In this document: positions 7,991 through 15,642 of the stretch, one piece after another
Layout of the letters: every line of letters begins with the position of its first letter
Numbering within the stretch: the stretch's first letter is position 1
Source: Telmatospirillum sp. J64-1
GTDB lineage: Bacteria > Pseudomonadota > Alphaproteobacteria > Rhodospirillales > Magnetospirillaceae
NCBI RefSeq assembly: GCF_006980715.1
Contig: NZ_SBHN01000030.1
Coordinates: 1-37,419 of the forward strand
DNA length: 37,419 nucleotides
Reading direction: 5' to 3'
Made by a program: the position numbers and the translations under genes
Notes under the pieces: model-generated
What the model was told of the DNA's origin: nothing
Database searches by the model: none
The model's input: only the letters and a program-made list of their open reading frames with translations

Positions 7991-8766
7991 AGGTCATGCT
8001 GTGGCTGCTGGCGATCCTGGGCGTCCTGCTCGCGGGCCCGGCGGCCGTCCTGGCTTTGGGCACGGCGAAGGTGAAAGGCGACTGGAGCACGGCCACGCAT
8101 GAACCCACCGGCCAGGCCCCCTCGCCCGAGACCACGCCCGAGGCTGTGGTCCAGGTCTATGCCGCGCGCACCTTCGGCTGGCGCGGCGCCTTCGCCGTCC
8201 ATTCCTGGGTGGCCGCCAAGCCCGCCGGAGCAGACCGCTATACCCGCTATGAAGTGATCGGCTGGAACCTGTTCCGCGGCCTCTCCGCGGTGACGGTCAG
8301 CAGCCTGCGCGCGCCCGACGCCCAATGGTATGGGCAGACGCCCATGCTGCTGGGAGAATTGCGGGGCGAGGTCGCCCAGCGCGTGGCCGAGAAACTGCCC
8401 GAGGCCGCCCGCTCCTATCCCTGGCCCGACCGCTACCGCGCCTGGCCCGGCCCCAACAGCAATACCTTTCTGGCCCATCTGGGGCGGGAGATTCCCGAAT
8501 TGATGCTGGACCTGCCCGCCCATGCCCTGGGCAAGGACTGGCTGCCGACGGGCCAGATCCTGGCCCGCGCACCCAGCGGCACCGGCTGGCAAATCTCGTT
8601 CTGGGGGATTGCGGGAATTTTGCTGGCCCGGCAGGAAGGGCTGGAGATCAACCTGCTGGGCCTGGTCTTCGGCATCGATCCGGCGCATCTTTCCCTGAAA
8701 GTACCGGGATTCGGCCGGATCCCGCAAAGTGCGATCGGCGATTCCGTAAAGGACCCGACGCGCTGA
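7987..8766 (+). CDS. DUF3750 family protein
   Basis: A 259-residue protein starting with a hydrophobic segment (LWLLAILGVLLAGPAAVLAL), probably a signal anchor, so the rest should lie in the periplasm. The body (VQVYAARTFGWRGAFAVHSW, RYTRYEVIGW, WPGPNSNTFLAHL, APSGTGWQISFWGI) resembles what I remember of the DUF3750 family, which has no known function. The conserved PGPNSNTF stretch and the early His and Cys-free layout could suggest an enzyme, but no catalytic set is evident. It overlaps the MFS transporter by ATGA, suggesting a functional link. The convergent gene begins only 4 nt downstream. Confidence 0.85.
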   Translation: MKVMLWLLAILGVLLAGPAAVLALGTAKVKGDWSTATHEPTGQAPSPETTPEAVVQVYAARTFGWRGAFAVHSWVAAKPAGADRYTRYEVIGWNLFRGLSAVTVSSLRAPDAQWYGQTPMLLGELRGEVAQRVAEKLPEAARSYPWPDRYRAWPGPNSNTFLAHLGREIPELMLDLPAHALGKDWLPTGQILARAPSGTGWQISFWGIAGILLARQEGLEINLLGLVFGIDPAHLSLKVPGFGRIPQSAIGDSVKDPTR

Positions 8767-8770
8767 TCCT

Positions 8771-9274
8771 TCAAGCGAAGCGGCGCCCGACCATGGACCG
8801 CAGAAGCTTGCGCACCCTTCCCAGCGCTTCCACCTTTTCCTGCGCCAAGGCGCGCGCTTCGCAGGCGGCGGCGGGATCGGCAGCGCGGGAAGCCACTTCC
8901 AGATAATGATTGATGGCAAGGTCCAGCCGCGCCTCCACCCGACGCAGCAATTCCGTCTGGTCCAGGGCACGGAGATCGCGGACCGACACGACAGGGCGCG
9001 GACGCAGGATTGCCCGTCCCACGGATAATTCGCGCACGGTAGCCCGTTCGTGATCGGCGATGGCATTCAGGACGGCGGCCCCTTCGGCCTCGCCGGCGGC
9101 GGAGAGGGCCAGGGCAACGGCGGAATGATAGGCCGCCGAGGCCGCTTCACGCTGGCAGGCATCGGCCGTGATATCGGCCAGCGAGCCAGAGCCGAGGGAC
9201 AGCTCCTCGCGCTTATCGTGTACCAACGAAATGTGGCTCGGTACCTCATCCGGTTGAAAATTCCTGCTTCCCAT
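8771..9274 (-). CDS. Unrecognised alpha-helical protein (167 aa)
   Basis: I do not recognise this protein. I chose the ATG at 9274 (MGSRNFQPDEVPSH) because GGAGAG lies 7 nt upstream; an in-frame TTG at 9292 lacks such a site. There is no signal peptide or membrane segment. The sequence is rich in Ala, Glu and Arg and should be almost wholly helical, with two helix blocks (about 45-85 and 110-165). His and Glu residues in AAYHSAVALAL and AIADHERATVREL could hint at a ferritin-like or four-helix bundle fold, but the spacing is not diagnostic. Codon use matches the neighbours. It stands alone, convergent with the DUF3750 gene. Confidence 0.7.
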   Translation of the reverse strand: MGSRNFQPDEVPSHISLVHDKREELSLGSGSLADITADACQREAASAAYHSAVALALSAAGEAEGAAVLNAIADHERATVRELSVGRAILRPRPVVSVRDLRALDQTELLRRVEARLDLAINHYLEVASRAADPAAACEARALAQEKVEALGRVRKLLRSMVGRRFA

Positions 9275-9494
9275 CGGCCATCTCTCCGGCAAGTTCGTTG
9301 ACGTTCTTATTTGATGACGCGAAACAGAAATGATTAGCCCAGCGAGAGAGGTACGCCCTCCTTCATAGAGGGGAGAAGGGCCTGCGCCCTTGGTCGGGGC
9401 CGCCGATCAAAGGTCGAGGGATGTCTTGTCGCCCTAGCCCGCCAAGGCCATACCTCAGGCAGATGTCTTCCGACCCGGTCTTTCCTTGCTGTAC

Positions 9495-11279
9495 ATGCGG
9501 GCTTTCTTCCTTCTCTTCTCCCTTGGCCTGCTGGTGATCCTGACGGGGCTCGGCCTGTTCGGGGCTTTCGGGCGCTTCAGCTATGTCTGGGTACCGGAAC
9601 GGGCCGATCTGCTCAATCCCGAGCTTCTGCCTTTCGACTCCGCCTGGGACCTATGGGGAGAGGGCCTGACCGACGAGCAGGCGACCGCCCTGCCGCCCGG
9701 GCAGCGGGGCGGATTGGTGCGCCTTGACGATGCCTTGCTGGACAGGGGGCGCGAGGTCTTCTGGGGCGAGACCTTCGGCAACGAGCGCTATCTCTCCGAT
9801 GTTGTGGGCCTGCTGGACGGTCCGGTCGTGACGCCCTTGGCCCTGCTGCGCGCGCTGGCCAGCCTGCGCGGCGGCCATACCACCGACTTGCAGGTCCATG
9901 TCAGCGAGGGGGTGCGCGTCGGCGGGCTGACCCTTCCGCCCGGCAGCCTGGTCAGCACCGGCCTCGACGTGCCGCGCGGCGCCTTCCTGCCCCTGGGGAT
10001 CAAACTGTTCTGGGACCGCGGACATCTGCGGGTCGGCACCACCTGCGCCCTGTGCCATGCGAGCGTGGACGGCGTTACCGGACAGGTGGTGCAGGGTGCC
10101 CCCAACAGCGACCTGAATCTCGGCCTGCTTCTGGCCTTGGCGCCCAATTCCGCGGCTTTCTTTCCCCATGCCATGCTGCCCCAGGTCGCCCTGCCCACCT
10201 CTCCCTTGTCCATCCCGGACCCGCGCCTGGTGGAAGCGGCGGTGGACCGGGTGCTGATGCGCTGGCCCCCCGGCAGCTTCGATTCGACGCCCGACCTTCA
10301 CCCCAACCCGACGCGTATCCCCAGCCTGTTCCTGCGCGGAGGCCATCCCTATGGCTGGAGCGGTTCGGCCGCCGCCGGGCCGTTCAGGGGTGTAAGCGCC
10401 ATGATCAATTTCCGCCACGGCCTGGATGCGGAACCGGCGACGCTGACGTCGCAATCCGAAGAACTGTTCGGCATCCCGCCCCATGGCTATCTGGCGATGC
10501 TGCTGAATGGCGCGGTGAACGTGGACGCCACGCCGCCCGACACCACCTTCCCCGCGCCCACCCATCCGGCTCCCAGCCCGGTGGCACCCAACGGGCTGCT
10601 GCTCGGCCTGCCCGGCGAGAAGACCTGGCAGAGCGTCAATGCCTTGGCCGCCTTCGTCCATTCCCTGCAGCCGCCCCGGATCGAGCTGGCCGATGCCGAA
10701 GCCGTGGCGCGCGGCCGTTCCGCCTTTGAACGCCATGGCTGCAGCGAATGCCATCAGGGTGTCACTTTGGCAGGAAACCGCGTGATACCCGCCGAAACCG
10801 TCGGAACCTCTCCATCGCGGGCGGCCGCCCTGGCAGGCTTTGGCGAGCACTTGGCCGCCCCCCAGCTCCCCTCCTTCGACACCGCCCCTCCGCTTCTGCC
10901 CGGTGCCGATATCCAGCTCCTTCCCATGCCCGAGGAGGCCCAGACCGATCTGGCTTGGGCAAGGGACGGCAAGGGCGGCTACAAGATACCGGCCCTCACG
11001 GGATTGGCCTGGAGTGCTCCCTATCTGCATGACGGCGGCGTCGCCGTGGGCAGCGACACCGATTTCTCCTATGGCCTGCCGGAAACACTGCTGCGCGGCG
11101 AACCGGCCGATGCCGCCAATTCCCTGCGCGCCCTGATCGACCCGCTCCTGCGCCGCCGCGTCATCGCCACCAACCAGCGTGCCCGCCTGGACGAGATAGG
11201 CATCACCGGCGAAGGCCATTCCTATTGGGTCCCCTACGAGGACCAGCAGGACCTGATCGCCTATCTGCTGTCGCGCTAG
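9495..11279 (+). CDS. Membrane-anchored di-heme cytochrome c
   Basis: About 594 residues starting with an uncleaved-looking signal anchor (MRAFFLLFSLGLLVILTGLGLF), so it probably faces the periplasm. Two covalent heme sites are visible: CALCH (about 184-188) and CSECH (about 416-420). The C-terminal part (GYKIPALTGLAWSAPYLHDGGV) resembles the last domain of bacterial di-heme peroxidase and RoxA-like cytochromes, in which Tyr/Leu/His/Asp surround the heme. A His-rich stretch (HPYGWSG, NFRHGL) lies between the two sites. Function could be electron transfer or peroxide/oxidase chemistry; I cannot decide. The ATG at 9495 was chosen over a TTG at 9486; neither has a good ribosome site. Its stop overlaps the convergent SPOR-like gene by 4 nt. 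Confidence 0.85.
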   Translation: MRAFFLLFSLGLLVILTGLGLFGAFGRFSYVWVPERADLLNPELLPFDSAWDLWGEGLTDEQATALPPGQRGGLVRLDDALLDRGREVFWGETFGNERYLSDVVGLLDGPVVTPLALLRALASLRGGHTTDLQVHVSEGVRVGGLTLPPGSLVSTGLDVPRGAFLPLGIKLFWDRGHLRVGTTCALCHASVDGVTGQVVQGAPNSDLNLGLLLALAPNSAAFFPHAMLPQVALPTSPLSIPDPRLVEAAVDRVLMRWPPGSFDSTPDLHPNPTRIPSLFLRGGHPYGWSGSAAAGPFRGVSAMINFRHGLDAEPATLTSQSEELFGIPPHGYLAMLLNGAVNVDATPPDTTFPAPTHPAPSPVAPNGLLLGLPGEKTWQSVNALAAFVHSLQPPRIELADAEAVARGRSAFERHGCSECHQGVTLAGNRVIPAETVGTSPSRAAALAGFGEHLAAPQLPSFDTAPPLLPGADIQLLPMPEEAQTDLAWARDGKGGYKIPALTGLAWSAPYLHDGGVAVGSDTDFSYGLPETLLRGEPADAANSLRALIDPLLRRRVIATNQRARLDEIGITGEGHSYWVPYEDQQDLIAYLLSR

Positions 11280-11782
11280 ATCTCGGCCGTTTTTTCCACG
11301 AGCAGGACCAGACTGGCCGGATGGCCCGCCCCATTCAGGCGTTCCCGCAGCGAGGCTGCCTCATCGAGGCGGTGATAAGCGCCGGCGCTGACCACATACC
11401 AGGATGAATCCAGGCGGTGCAGACGGGCATCGACACCTGCCTTGCGCAGCCGCGCCGCCAGGTTCTCGGCAGGCCAGGGATGGGCATAGAGCGCAATTTC
11501 CACCCCATAGGCGGCATTGGGCGGCAGATCCCCGGCAGGCTTCGAAGGCAAGACCGGTTCGATATGCACGAAGGGCCAAGCCGCATCCGTCGCGGGTATT
11601 TCAGGCGGCGGGACGATGGGGGCCGGTCCCGCTTCTTCAGCAGAGTCCAGGTACAACGCCTCCTCCATGTTTTCGGGAATCGCCAGGAACGAATGAACAG
11701 GCGGCATGACGGAAGGACGAAGCCGGAGCCCCCCGCCCAATCCGGCGGCAAAGGCCAGCAGGCTGAACAGCAGCATCGCCAT
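11276..11782 (-). CDS. SPOR-like domain protein of the DotU-IcmF operon
   Basis: 168 residues starting at ATG 11782, preceded by GGGGGAG at a good distance; a GTG at 11803 is less likely. An N-terminal hydrophobic stretch (MLLFSLLAFAAGLGGGL) should anchor it in the inner membrane. A Pro-rich linker follows, and the C-terminal 75 residues (VEIALYAHPWPAENLAARL, DSSWYVVSAGAYHRLDEAAS) look like a SPOR repeat, a fold that binds denuded peptidoglycan. It lies 60 nt after the IcmF-like gene on the same strand, so it is probably co-transcribed. By inference it may hold the DotU-IcmF complex near cell-wall sites. The SPOR call is by pattern and moderately secure. Confidence 0.75.
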   Translation of the reverse strand: MAMLLFSLLAFAAGLGGGLRLRPSVMPPVHSFLAIPENMEEALYLDSAEEAGPAPIVPPPEIPATDAAWPFVHIEPVLPSKPAGDLPPNAAYGVEIALYAHPWPAENLAARLRKAGVDARLHRLDSSWYVVSAGAYHRLDEAASLRERLNGAGHPASLVLLVEKTAEI

Positions 11783-11842
11783 CGCAGACTCCCCCGCTTT
11801 CACCGCGAAATTCCATCCCCTGCCCGGACATTCGAACGAACC

Positions 11843-13924
11843 TCATCCCTTCATTTTTCCCGGAACCGGAGCGGCATGAGGAAAGTCTGGAAACGGCTGG
11901 AACTGCGCCGCACCGGCAGGCCCCACCGACAGGCGCAGGAACAGGACGGCCGGATCGCCGCTGCCGGTGACGGGGATGTCGAAACGCAGCAACCGCTGTT
12001 CCACCTCGTCCCGCCGTTCCGGAGACGTGGAGAACCCATGGCGCGCGGCCAAGCGCAGCAGCGCCCAGCTTCCCTCGGCTGCAAAACGCACCGTATCTTC
12101 CTCCACCAGCGGACCTCCCGGCACGGTCAGAGGACGCTCCTGCGCATCCTCGGCCCAATGCAGGGTGACCGCCACGGCTTCGCCCGGCCGCCACTGGCCC
12201 TGCCGCTCGTCCCCCTGCGAGGAAAGGCGGCGCGGGCCGATATGCAGGCTCCATTCCGTCACCGGCCCGGCCTCTTGGGGGGCTGGGAAGTCGATGCCCA
12301 AGACCCAGGCCGAACCGTCATCCTCACCAAGCAATCCGGCAAAGAAATCCCGCGCCGACGCCAGGTTCCGGACGAACTGCTTCTGTTCCGGAAGCAGGTC
12401 GGCTTCGGCCAGGGCGTCGAGAATCACCGAATGGTCGTGGAAGAAGGCACGCAGCGTATCTGGCGCCACATCCTCCCCGGCATCCGGCGGGGCGAAGGGA
12501 AAACGGCCGGCCAGCATTTCGGAGAAGCGCCGGGCCAGACGGGCATAGGCGCCGCCGATATGGCCCTCGATCATGGCGTGCAGGTTCTCGTCGATACTGC
12601 TGAGCAGGCTGGTGGGCAGGAAGACCGAGGTCAGGCTCGGCGCCTTGACCTCGAGCAGCCCGGGGTCCGGCCGCGCCTCCGCCATTTGGTGCAAGGCTGG
12701 CGTCAGGCTCTGGACTTCCTCGGCGATCCTCATATGGTCGAGGACGGCACCGCCGCCTAGCACCAGGGCAGAGGCCGCAAACGCCCCCTGCGCCGCCCTG
12801 ACCGCCAGCTTGCGCGACGCCAGGACGCGGGCCACCGGCACCGCCAGCCCCCGCTCGGCGAACAGCTTTTCCTCGAAGAAATGGCGCAGCAGAATGGGAT
12901 GCGGACGGTCATCCTCCTCAAGGCTGCCGGTGAACCAGAGGCCGCGCAGGCAGAAGTGGCCTGGCCAGGCATCCGGCTGGAAAATCCGCTCCAGGAATTC
13001 CGCCAACGGCTGTTCCAGGGCGGCAAAGCCGCCGGGAAAAGCCAGCAGCCCCGTGCCGTCGCCGGTCCGGCGTGGATCGGCGGCCATTTCCACCATCGCC
13101 CTTTCCAGATCGGCGCGCAGGCTGACGAAGGCCTCCGCTACCCAGCCGGTGGAGAAACGGGCTTCCGGCGCATGGGGAGAGGACCAGCCGAACATCTCGT
13201 CCCGACGATGAGGCGGCAGGTGTTTCCAGAATCCTTGGAAGCCGGGGATGCGGTCGCATTGAGTGACCAGCACATAGACCGGCAGGTCCAACCCCAGGCT
13301 CTTCTGCATCTGGCGCAGATTGCGGCTCCAGGCGGCTGCGCGGACGACGGCCCTGTCATGGTGGTCGGTGTCCATCAGTTCACTCGCCGGAACGACCAGC
13401 AGCACTCCATCCAAGGGACGGCGGGAACGATGGGACCGCAGCAGGCGCAGCAGGCGCTGGAAATTGCGTTGGCCTTCCGCTTCGCCCCCCGGGGGCGCCA
13501 GCACCATGCCGCCGACATCCAGCACCACGCCCTGTTCGAAGAGCCACCAGTCCAGGCCGCCGCCCGTCACCTGCGGCCCGTCAGCGCTGTCGGCCCAGTT
13601 CAGACGCTGGCGCAAGGCGGCCATGATGCTGGTCTTGCCCGCACCTGACCTGCCCAAGGCCAGGATCCAGGGAATGTCGTGGAGCCGCCGACGGGTGAAA
13701 CCACGCTGGCGCAGCAGATTCCGGGCCATCGCAAAAGACTGGCGCAAGGAAGCGGCCTGATAGGTCAAGGCCGGGCCGTCGTCATTCCGCCGGGTACGGT
13801 CGGAGGAGCTGGTTTCCGTCCTGGCCTCCCGCAGCACGATCCAGACCAGGCCGACGAGGATCAGCAGCGCCAGCAGGCCGGTGCCCAAGGCCAGCCAGGG
13901 CAGCCAGGAGGACAGGATGCTCAT
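11843..13924 (-). CDS. tssM: Short IcmF/TssM-like protein
   Basis: IcmF/TssM is the inner-membrane ATPase-like partner of DotU/TssL in type VI secretion membrane complexes. This one has 693 residues, far shorter than the usual 1100-1200. One membrane segment lies at about 9-31 and another at about 375-395. Between them sits a GTPase-like domain with Walker A GRSGAGKT (91-98), DVGG (136-139) in place of the usual DTAG, and LPVYVLVTQCDRIPGF (213-228). LRGLWFTG (about 325-332) matches the family. The periplasmic part keeps LAGRFPF and the end (GSWALLRLAARHG), but the middle is greatly shortened. The ATG at 13924 overlaps the upstream tssL stop (ATGA). The family call is solid; taking part in protein secretion is doubtful because no other T6SS gene is present. 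Confidence 0.87.
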   Translation of the reverse strand: MSILSSWLPWLALGTGLLALLILVGLVWIVLREARTETSSSDRTRRNDDGPALTYQAASLRQSFAMARNLLRQRGFTRRRLHDIPWILALGRSGAGKTSIMAALRQRLNWADSADGPQVTGGGLDWWLFEQGVVLDVGGMVLAPPGGEAEGQRNFQRLLRLLRSHRSRRPLDGVLLVVPASELMDTDHHDRAVVRAAAWSRNLRQMQKSLGLDLPVYVLVTQCDRIPGFQGFWKHLPPHRRDEMFGWSSPHAPEARFSTGWVAEAFVSLRADLERAMVEMAADPRRTGDGTGLLAFPGGFAALEQPLAEFLERIFQPDAWPGHFCLRGLWFTGSLEEDDRPHPILLRHFFEEKLFAERGLAVPVARVLASRKLAVRAAQGAFAASALVLGGGAVLDHMRIAEEVQSLTPALHQMAEARPDPGLLEVKAPSLTSVFLPTSLLSSIDENLHAMIEGHIGGAYARLARRFSEMLAGRFPFAPPDAGEDVAPDTLRAFFHDHSVILDALAEADLLPEQKQFVRNLASARDFFAGLLGEDDGSAWVLGIDFPAPQEAGPVTEWSLHIGPRRLSSQGDERQGQWRPGEAVAVTLHWAEDAQERPLTVPGGPLVEEDTVRFAAEGSWALLRLAARHGFSTSPERRDEVEQRLLRFDIPVTGSGDPAVLFLRLSVGPAGAAQFQPFPDFPHAAPVPGKMKG

Positions 13925-14688
13925 CCGACCCCCGCAAGGATGACCTTGACGGGAGAGACGGCACTGCTCCAGGCGTAATGGCCGATCATCAGCCAAGCCA
14001 GCAGGAAGCTCGCCAGGGCCGCAGGCCAGCGCCAGACATTGGGCAGGAAGGGGCTCTCCTTTCTCTCCAGCCGGAAGGCATAGGCATCGGGACAGAGGGG
14101 ACGTTCGCTGCGCGATAGATCGGGCACCCGGCCGGCAATGAAATTATGCAGGCGCCGCCGATAGAGATCGATCGCCGCCCCGGCCCCCTGCTCGCCGCGA
14201 TAGCGCCCGAGGAAGCCCAGCTTCAACGTCAGCAGAAACAGGACGGCCAGCGGCGCATCCTGCGGATCGCGTCTTTCCAGCAGGCGGTCCATCCGCTCGA
14301 AAATCCGCTCTCCCGCTTCACAGGTGCCGAAAAGCCGCGCCTCCAGCAGCCCTGTGCCCCAGCCCTCGCCGTCAGCCCAGGCGGGATCGTGCGACAGCCA
14401 TTCATCGGCCAGGGCGACCATGACGTATTGCGCTTCCCGGCACATTCCTTCCCCCTGCTCTCCCTCCGCGCGGCGTGCCTCGGCGGCATCCCGGGCCAGC
14501 AAGGCTGTCAGGTGATGGATTGCGCGCTGCACCGGATCGCCTTCCATCTGATTCCCCGATGGGAGAAAGCCCGCGCGCAGCGCGGAAAGCTCGGCGACGA
14601 AGATGCGGAAACGTTCGAGCAGCCAGCCGCGCCCCAACTGGGGCGTGTCCTGGGCAGGAACGGGAGCAGCGGGAGGATGGGGGCTCAT
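13921..14688 (-). CDS. tssL: DotU/TssL family protein (IcmH-like)
   Basis: Inner-membrane partner of IcmF/TssM. The ATG at 14688 (MSPHPPAAPVP) has a strong AAGGGAG ribosome site; an in-frame upstream ATG at 14721 lacks one. The 255 residues show a cytoplasmic helical domain typical of DotU (FRIFVAELSALRAGFLPSG, AQYVMVALADEWLSHDPAW, LFLLTLKLGFLGRYRG) and one C-terminal membrane segment (WPAALASFLLAWLMIGHYAW), the family's tail-anchor layout. There is no C-terminal OmpA-like peptidoglycan domain; that role may be taken by the SPOR-like protein two genes on. It is the first gene of the operon. A start-proximal promoter was not identified. Confidence 0.88.
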   Translation of the reverse strand: MSPHPPAAPVPAQDTPQLGRGWLLERFRIFVAELSALRAGFLPSGNQMEGDPVQRAIHHLTALLARDAAEARRAEGEQGEGMCREAQYVMVALADEWLSHDPAWADGEGWGTGLLEARLFGTCEAGERIFERMDRLLERRDPQDAPLAVLFLLTLKLGFLGRYRGEQGAGAAIDLYRRRLHNFIAGRVPDLSRSERPLCPDAYAFRLERKESPFLPNVWRWPAALASFLLAWLMIGHYAWSSAVSPVKVILAGVG

Positions 14689-14845
14689 CGGCTCCCTTCC
14701 CTGCCTGTGCCAAAGATGCATCCACTGGCCGCACCCTCGGGAGAAACGGACAAGATGGATACCATCAATGGTGGAAGCGCGAAAAAACCACGTCTAGTGC
14801 GAACACATTCCATGACATTCACAACTAATGCTTGATGAAGGCTAT

Positions 14846-14875
14846 ACGCAAAAATGCCGTTTGGTCAAGACGGCA
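14846..14875 (-). terminator. Minus-strand terminator with no protein gene upstream
   Basis: An 8-bp stem (TGCCGTTT at 14855-14862 with AAGACGGCA closing at 14875, including one G-U pair), 5-nt loop, followed on the minus strand by TTTTTGC. No protein gene on that strand ends here, so it probably closes a non-coding transcript coming from higher coordinates. Confidence 0.6.
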
Positions 14876-15009
14876 ATGACCGAAAGAGGTAGGAGGAACA
14901 AGACACCCCCATGCCCTCGCGCATTGGTGGCAGGCGGAAAGGAAAAACGCGGCAGTCGCGGGAAGATCGACACGCGGTGCAGTAAGAGGCATCCGCCCGC
15001 ATCAATATT

Positions 15010-15190
15010 GGGGTTCCTAGGATCTCGGGGCGCTAGATATGGATAGCGCTGCAGCCCGCCTTCGCTTTGCGCGCAAACGGTCTGGGCCGCACGGCTTCTC
15101 TCCCGCATGCGGACGGAGGCGGACGAGACTGGCGGAGGTGAACAGACTCTGGCGCGCGAGGTCCGGAAGCGGGTCTTCCTACCCGAACCG
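15010..15190. ncRNA. Candidate structured RNA with 6S-like rod fold
   Basis: The two ends and the interior pair in order to form one long rod. GGTTC (15012-15016) pairs with GAACC (15185-15189), and TAGGA (15018-15022) with TCCTA (15177-15181). CCCGC plus TTC (15055-15063) pair with GAAGCGGG (15166-15173). GCGCGC (15069-15074) pairs with GCGCGC (15152-15157), and GTCTG (15080-15084) with CAGAC (15143-15147). A side hairpin GCGCTA/TAGCGC (15030-15049) sits in a large internal loop. Closing stem, central bubble with a small hairpin on one side, and a terminal stem over about 180 nt are the architecture of 6S RNA. With the hairpin on the 3' side, as in E. coli 6S, the minus strand would be the RNA strand, and a minus-strand terminator lies further on. 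Strand and identity are inferred. Confidence 0.42.
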
Positions 15191-15642
15191 CAAAAACTCA
15201 ACTAAAAAGAGAATTTTATTCGAGAGACGCCGGGGGAAAAGGATGGTTTCCCCTGTCCGAAAGAGCGGAGGCCCCTGGGATTCCCTGCCTTACCAGGAGG
15301 AGAAGCCGGGAATTCCTTCGGACATCGGCAGGTCCCTGTCCGTTCGGACACCCCATTGCACCAAATTCGGCGCCCTGTGGTTGCATGAGGTGCAAAACGA
15401 TGCCCAGGATAATTCTAGTCTATTGATAAATAAGGATGTCTTGGAATTGGCGCCCAAGCGGGAGGATGGTGTTGATGGCATTGACTCAAACGCTATGGTT
15501 GCCGCCACCACAAGTCTCCGAAGCATAACCCCCAAAAGACGAAGTCCGACAAGCCTCATCCCCCCCTGACATTTGGGCGGTGCGCCGCCATATCCAGGCC
15601 TAATACCGCAGGCCAGTGTACTTCATGCTGAAGGAGACAGCC

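Larger units (their letters stand above)
14689..15642. other. Long gap without a convincing protein gene
   Basis: Nearly 1 kb. Open frames on both strands here lack ribosome sites and protein-like composition, so I do not annotate them. What I can see are the minus-strand terminator at 14846-14875, the rod-like RNA fold at about 15010-15190, an inverted repeat TTGCACC/GGTGCAA (15356-15362, 15389-15395), and a short dyad TGTCCG-TT-CGGACA (15337-15350). The leftmost part must also hold the promoter of the tssL operon. Confidence 0.6.

Noticed and set aside
9377-9390. AGGGC-CTGC-GCCCT-like short hairpin upstream of the cytochrome gene
   Set aside because: Short stem, no U-tract and no clear role.
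14842-15201. A 119-codon minus-strand open frame
   Set aside because: It lies over the structured RNA and the terminator; there is no ribosome site and no recognisable domain.
15233-15253. Hairpin GGGGAAA/TTTCCCC
   Set aside because: No U-tract on either strand and no gene ends there, so it was not called a terminator.
15375-15400. Possible sigma-54 promoter around TGG...TGCA
   Set aside because: The spacing between GG and GC is 11 nt instead of 10, and no gene start fits downstream.
15467-15529. A 20-codon frame with a GGGAGG ribosome site (MVLMALTQTLWLPPPQVSEA)
   Set aside because: Too short to support without conservation or expression evidence, although the ribosome site is good.
15290-15559. 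An 89-codon minus-strand open frame starting with a hydrophobic stretch
   Set aside because: The start resembles a signal peptide, but the rest is patternless and nothing conserved was recognised. Kept as unannotated.
15039-15569. A 176-codon open frame on the plus strand in the gap
   Set aside because: Its composition (Arg/Ser/Pro-rich at first, then patternless) is not protein-like, there is no ribosome site, and its first third is the rod-like RNA fold.
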